Positions 24,209 through 25,131 of a stretch of DNA of 25,131 nt are shown here, piece after piece. The notes beneath the pieces were generated by a model. The model did no database searches and was not told where the DNA came from. It worked only from the letters and a program-made list of their open reading frames with translations. The stretch's first letter is position 1. Every line of letters begins with the position of its first letter. The stretch is from a virus, in IMG/VR virus record IMGVR_UViG_3300037042_000140, positions 1 to 25,131 of that record. One strand, given 5' to 3'. The position numbers were made by a program, and so were the translations under genes.

Positions 24209-24473
24209 CTTCTTCTTTAAACATGTTTTCAAGGTCCATTCCTTCCTTGATAATCTGATCAAGCTCGCTATCATCCGTGTGAGGAATGTCCAATTCAAGC
24301 TCAGATTTGTATTTTTCTAGGGCAAAAAGGATTTCCTTGTCTGTTAGCCCCCACACATCCCCATATCCATCCAGAGCTGTAGCTATATGCCTGCCAATAT
24401 TGTAATTAGGATAGGAGGCATGTAGTTGTTGAAGTGTCTGGAGCACTTGGCTATAATAACTAGCTTTTCTCAT
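24192..24473 (-). CDS. Small acidic protein of unknown function, 93 residues
   Basis: Starts MRKASYYSQVLQTLQQLHAS. The N-terminal half contains helices and IGRHIATALDGYGDVWGLTD; the second half is strongly acidic (DIPHTDDSELDQIIKEGMDL; FKEEDGEDY). It follows the 60-residue gene after 5 nt. I do not recognise the family. The acidic tail and place near the terminase genes would suit a small packaging accessory protein, which is a guess. Confidence 0.6.
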   Translation of the reverse strand: MRKASYYSQVLQTLQQLHASYPNYNIGRHIATALDGYGDVWGLTDKEILFALEKYKSELELDIPHTDDSELDQIIKEGMDLENMFKEEDGEDY

Positions 24474-24478
24474 TCACG

Positions 24479-24661
24479 TTATTTTACAATCAATCCAGCA
24501 CTTGTAGCTGATAGCTTATTTAGTCCTGGACTAATTACATCCTTTATAAGCTTAGTTATTTCTTCGTTAGCTAAGTTTTTTACATCTTCTGAAATTCCTG
24601 GTGTTGCTACGAGAGCTCCTAGCTTTTCAATAACAATCCATGCTTCTACTATTGGGTTCAT
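24479..24661 (-). CDS. Small helical protein, 60 residues, unknown function
   Basis: Starts MNPIVEAWIVIEKLGALVAT, with a helical pattern (ISEDVKNLANEEITKLIKDV). The ATG overlaps the upstream stop (ATGA), which supports real translation. The pattern of alternating hydrophobic residues would allow an amphipathic or coiled-coil role; no family recognised. Confidence 0.55.
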   Translation of the reverse strand: MNPIVEAWIVIEKLGALVATPGISEDVKNLANEEITKLIKDVISPGLNKLSATSAGLIVK

Positions 24662-24924
24662 ATTAATTGGTTTAAATCTTCGTCATCAAGTTTCTTTAAA
24701 GGATCTAGTTCCACCTCAATATCATAATCCTCTTCAATTTCACTATCGTCCTCTGATTGAGAATAGTATTCCTGTTTTATGGCAATACCAATGTTATCTT
24801 GCACCTCATCAGCCTGCCCTATAATATCTATAAAATCAGCCCCCTGGTTCCAAGCGTCTGTTAGTACATCTATAAATATCTTTAGAGGAATCTTCTTTAG
24901 GACAATTTCTTTATTGTTTTCCAT
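24658..24924 (-). CDS. Small acidic protein, 88 residues, unknown function
   Basis: The N-terminal 45 residues are mixed (NKEIVLKKIPLKIFIDVLTD), followed by a strongly acidic stretch (SEDDSEIEEDYDIEVELD) and a short helix at the end. The gene starts inside the end of the Cys-rich upstream gene, overlapping it by 14 nt. No family recognised. Confidence 0.6.
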   Translation of the reverse strand: MENNKEIVLKKIPLKIFIDVLTDAWNQGADFIDIIGQADEVQDNIGIAIKQEYYSQSEDDSEIEEDYDIEVELDPLKKLDDEDLNQLI

Positions 24925-25131
24925 GAGTTCTCATTTCTTCTTCTTGCTGTTGTGTAATAAGCGGCCCCCATTTGTTTATGGGACAGCTACATGAGAGACA
25001 TTTGGTTTTGGCAGCCAGTGTGCATCCACAATTTGTGCAATGATCGTCTGGCCTCACCGTTTTATAATCTTTTCTGTTTTTGGAGTGGTAGTTACAAGCC
25101 TTACAAATCTCTAGTCTTTCCTCACCAACCT
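24911..25131 (-). CDS. Zinc-ribbon protein (N-terminus outside window)
   Basis: The last 73 codons of a minus-strand gene enter at the right edge and end at TAA 24913-24911. The sequence has CKAC, then CTNCGC, then CLSCSC, three closely spaced Cys clusters, followed by PINKWGPLITQQQEEEMR. Two zinc sites are likely. Phage proteins of this shape are common near terminase genes in Bacteroidota phages. Function unknown. It overlaps the next start by 14 nt, as expected for one operon. Confidence 0.65.
   Translation of the reverse strand, partial: VGEERLEICKACNYHSKNRKDYKTVRPDDHCTNCGCTLAAKTKCLSCSCPINKWGPLITQQQEEEMRTHGKQ

Noticed and set aside
24209-24298. Upstream ATG at 24298 for the small terminase candidate.
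   Set aside because: It would create a 107-nt overlap with an acidic-tail gene, and the added residues read like out-of-frame sequence.

Overview
The window is a late (structural) gene block of a tailed phage of the crAss-like type (order Crassvirales) that infects a Bacteroidota host. All 22 genes I support lie on the minus strand, so transcription runs from position 25131 towards 1. The assignment rests on gene content and order: large terminase, portal, scaffold and a 517-residue major capsid protein, followed by conserved head-tail genes, fibres, ring-type connector proteins and a very large 'muzzle'-type tail protein with the ending typical of that family (GQVSIDAKRG). The host is inferred from base composition (AT-rich), A-rich leaders (AATAAA-type) instead of strong Shine-Dalgarno sites, and two Bacteroidota-type promoters (TTTG, 19-20 nt, TACYTTTAC). 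No tape-measure gene is seen, which fits a short-tailed virion. TAA, TAG and TGA all end genes, so nothing suggests stop-codon recoding here.

Layout, in transcription order. 25131-23873: a zinc-ribbon protein cut by the window edge, three small acidic or helical proteins, and a small-terminase candidate. 23870-18728: large terminase, portal and an unexpected SPFH/band-7 protein, joined by TAATG stop-start overlaps. 18727-15747: a promoter with an inverted repeat upstream, then scaffold and major capsid protein. 15746-15572: a strongly folded intergenic element. 15571-12674: three conserved head or head-tail proteins, the last ending in a Thr-rich tail, followed by a terminator-like hairpin. 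12583-7623: a conserved structural protein, a newly called 41-residue Cys-rich protein, an 88-residue protein, a tail-collar fibre and a 968-residue collagen-like fibre ending in a self-cleaving S74 chaperone, then a textbook terminator with a UUCG loop. 7513-1: a promoter, a metallophosphoesterase, a probable ring/stabilisation protein, an HU/IHF-like protein, a second ring protein, and the muzzle protein, which runs off the left edge.

Together the genes package DNA (terminase, portal), build the capsid (scaffold, major capsid protein), close and extend the portal vertex (ring proteins, muzzle) and bind the host (two fibres that share an N-terminal anchor). The least expected parts are the SPFH protein inside the packaging/head cassette, the folded element after the capsid gene, and the metallophosphoesterase with its own promoter. 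I saw no tRNA, CRISPR array, insertion sequence, integrase or diversity-generating retroelement. No gene-free stretch exceeds 300 bases.
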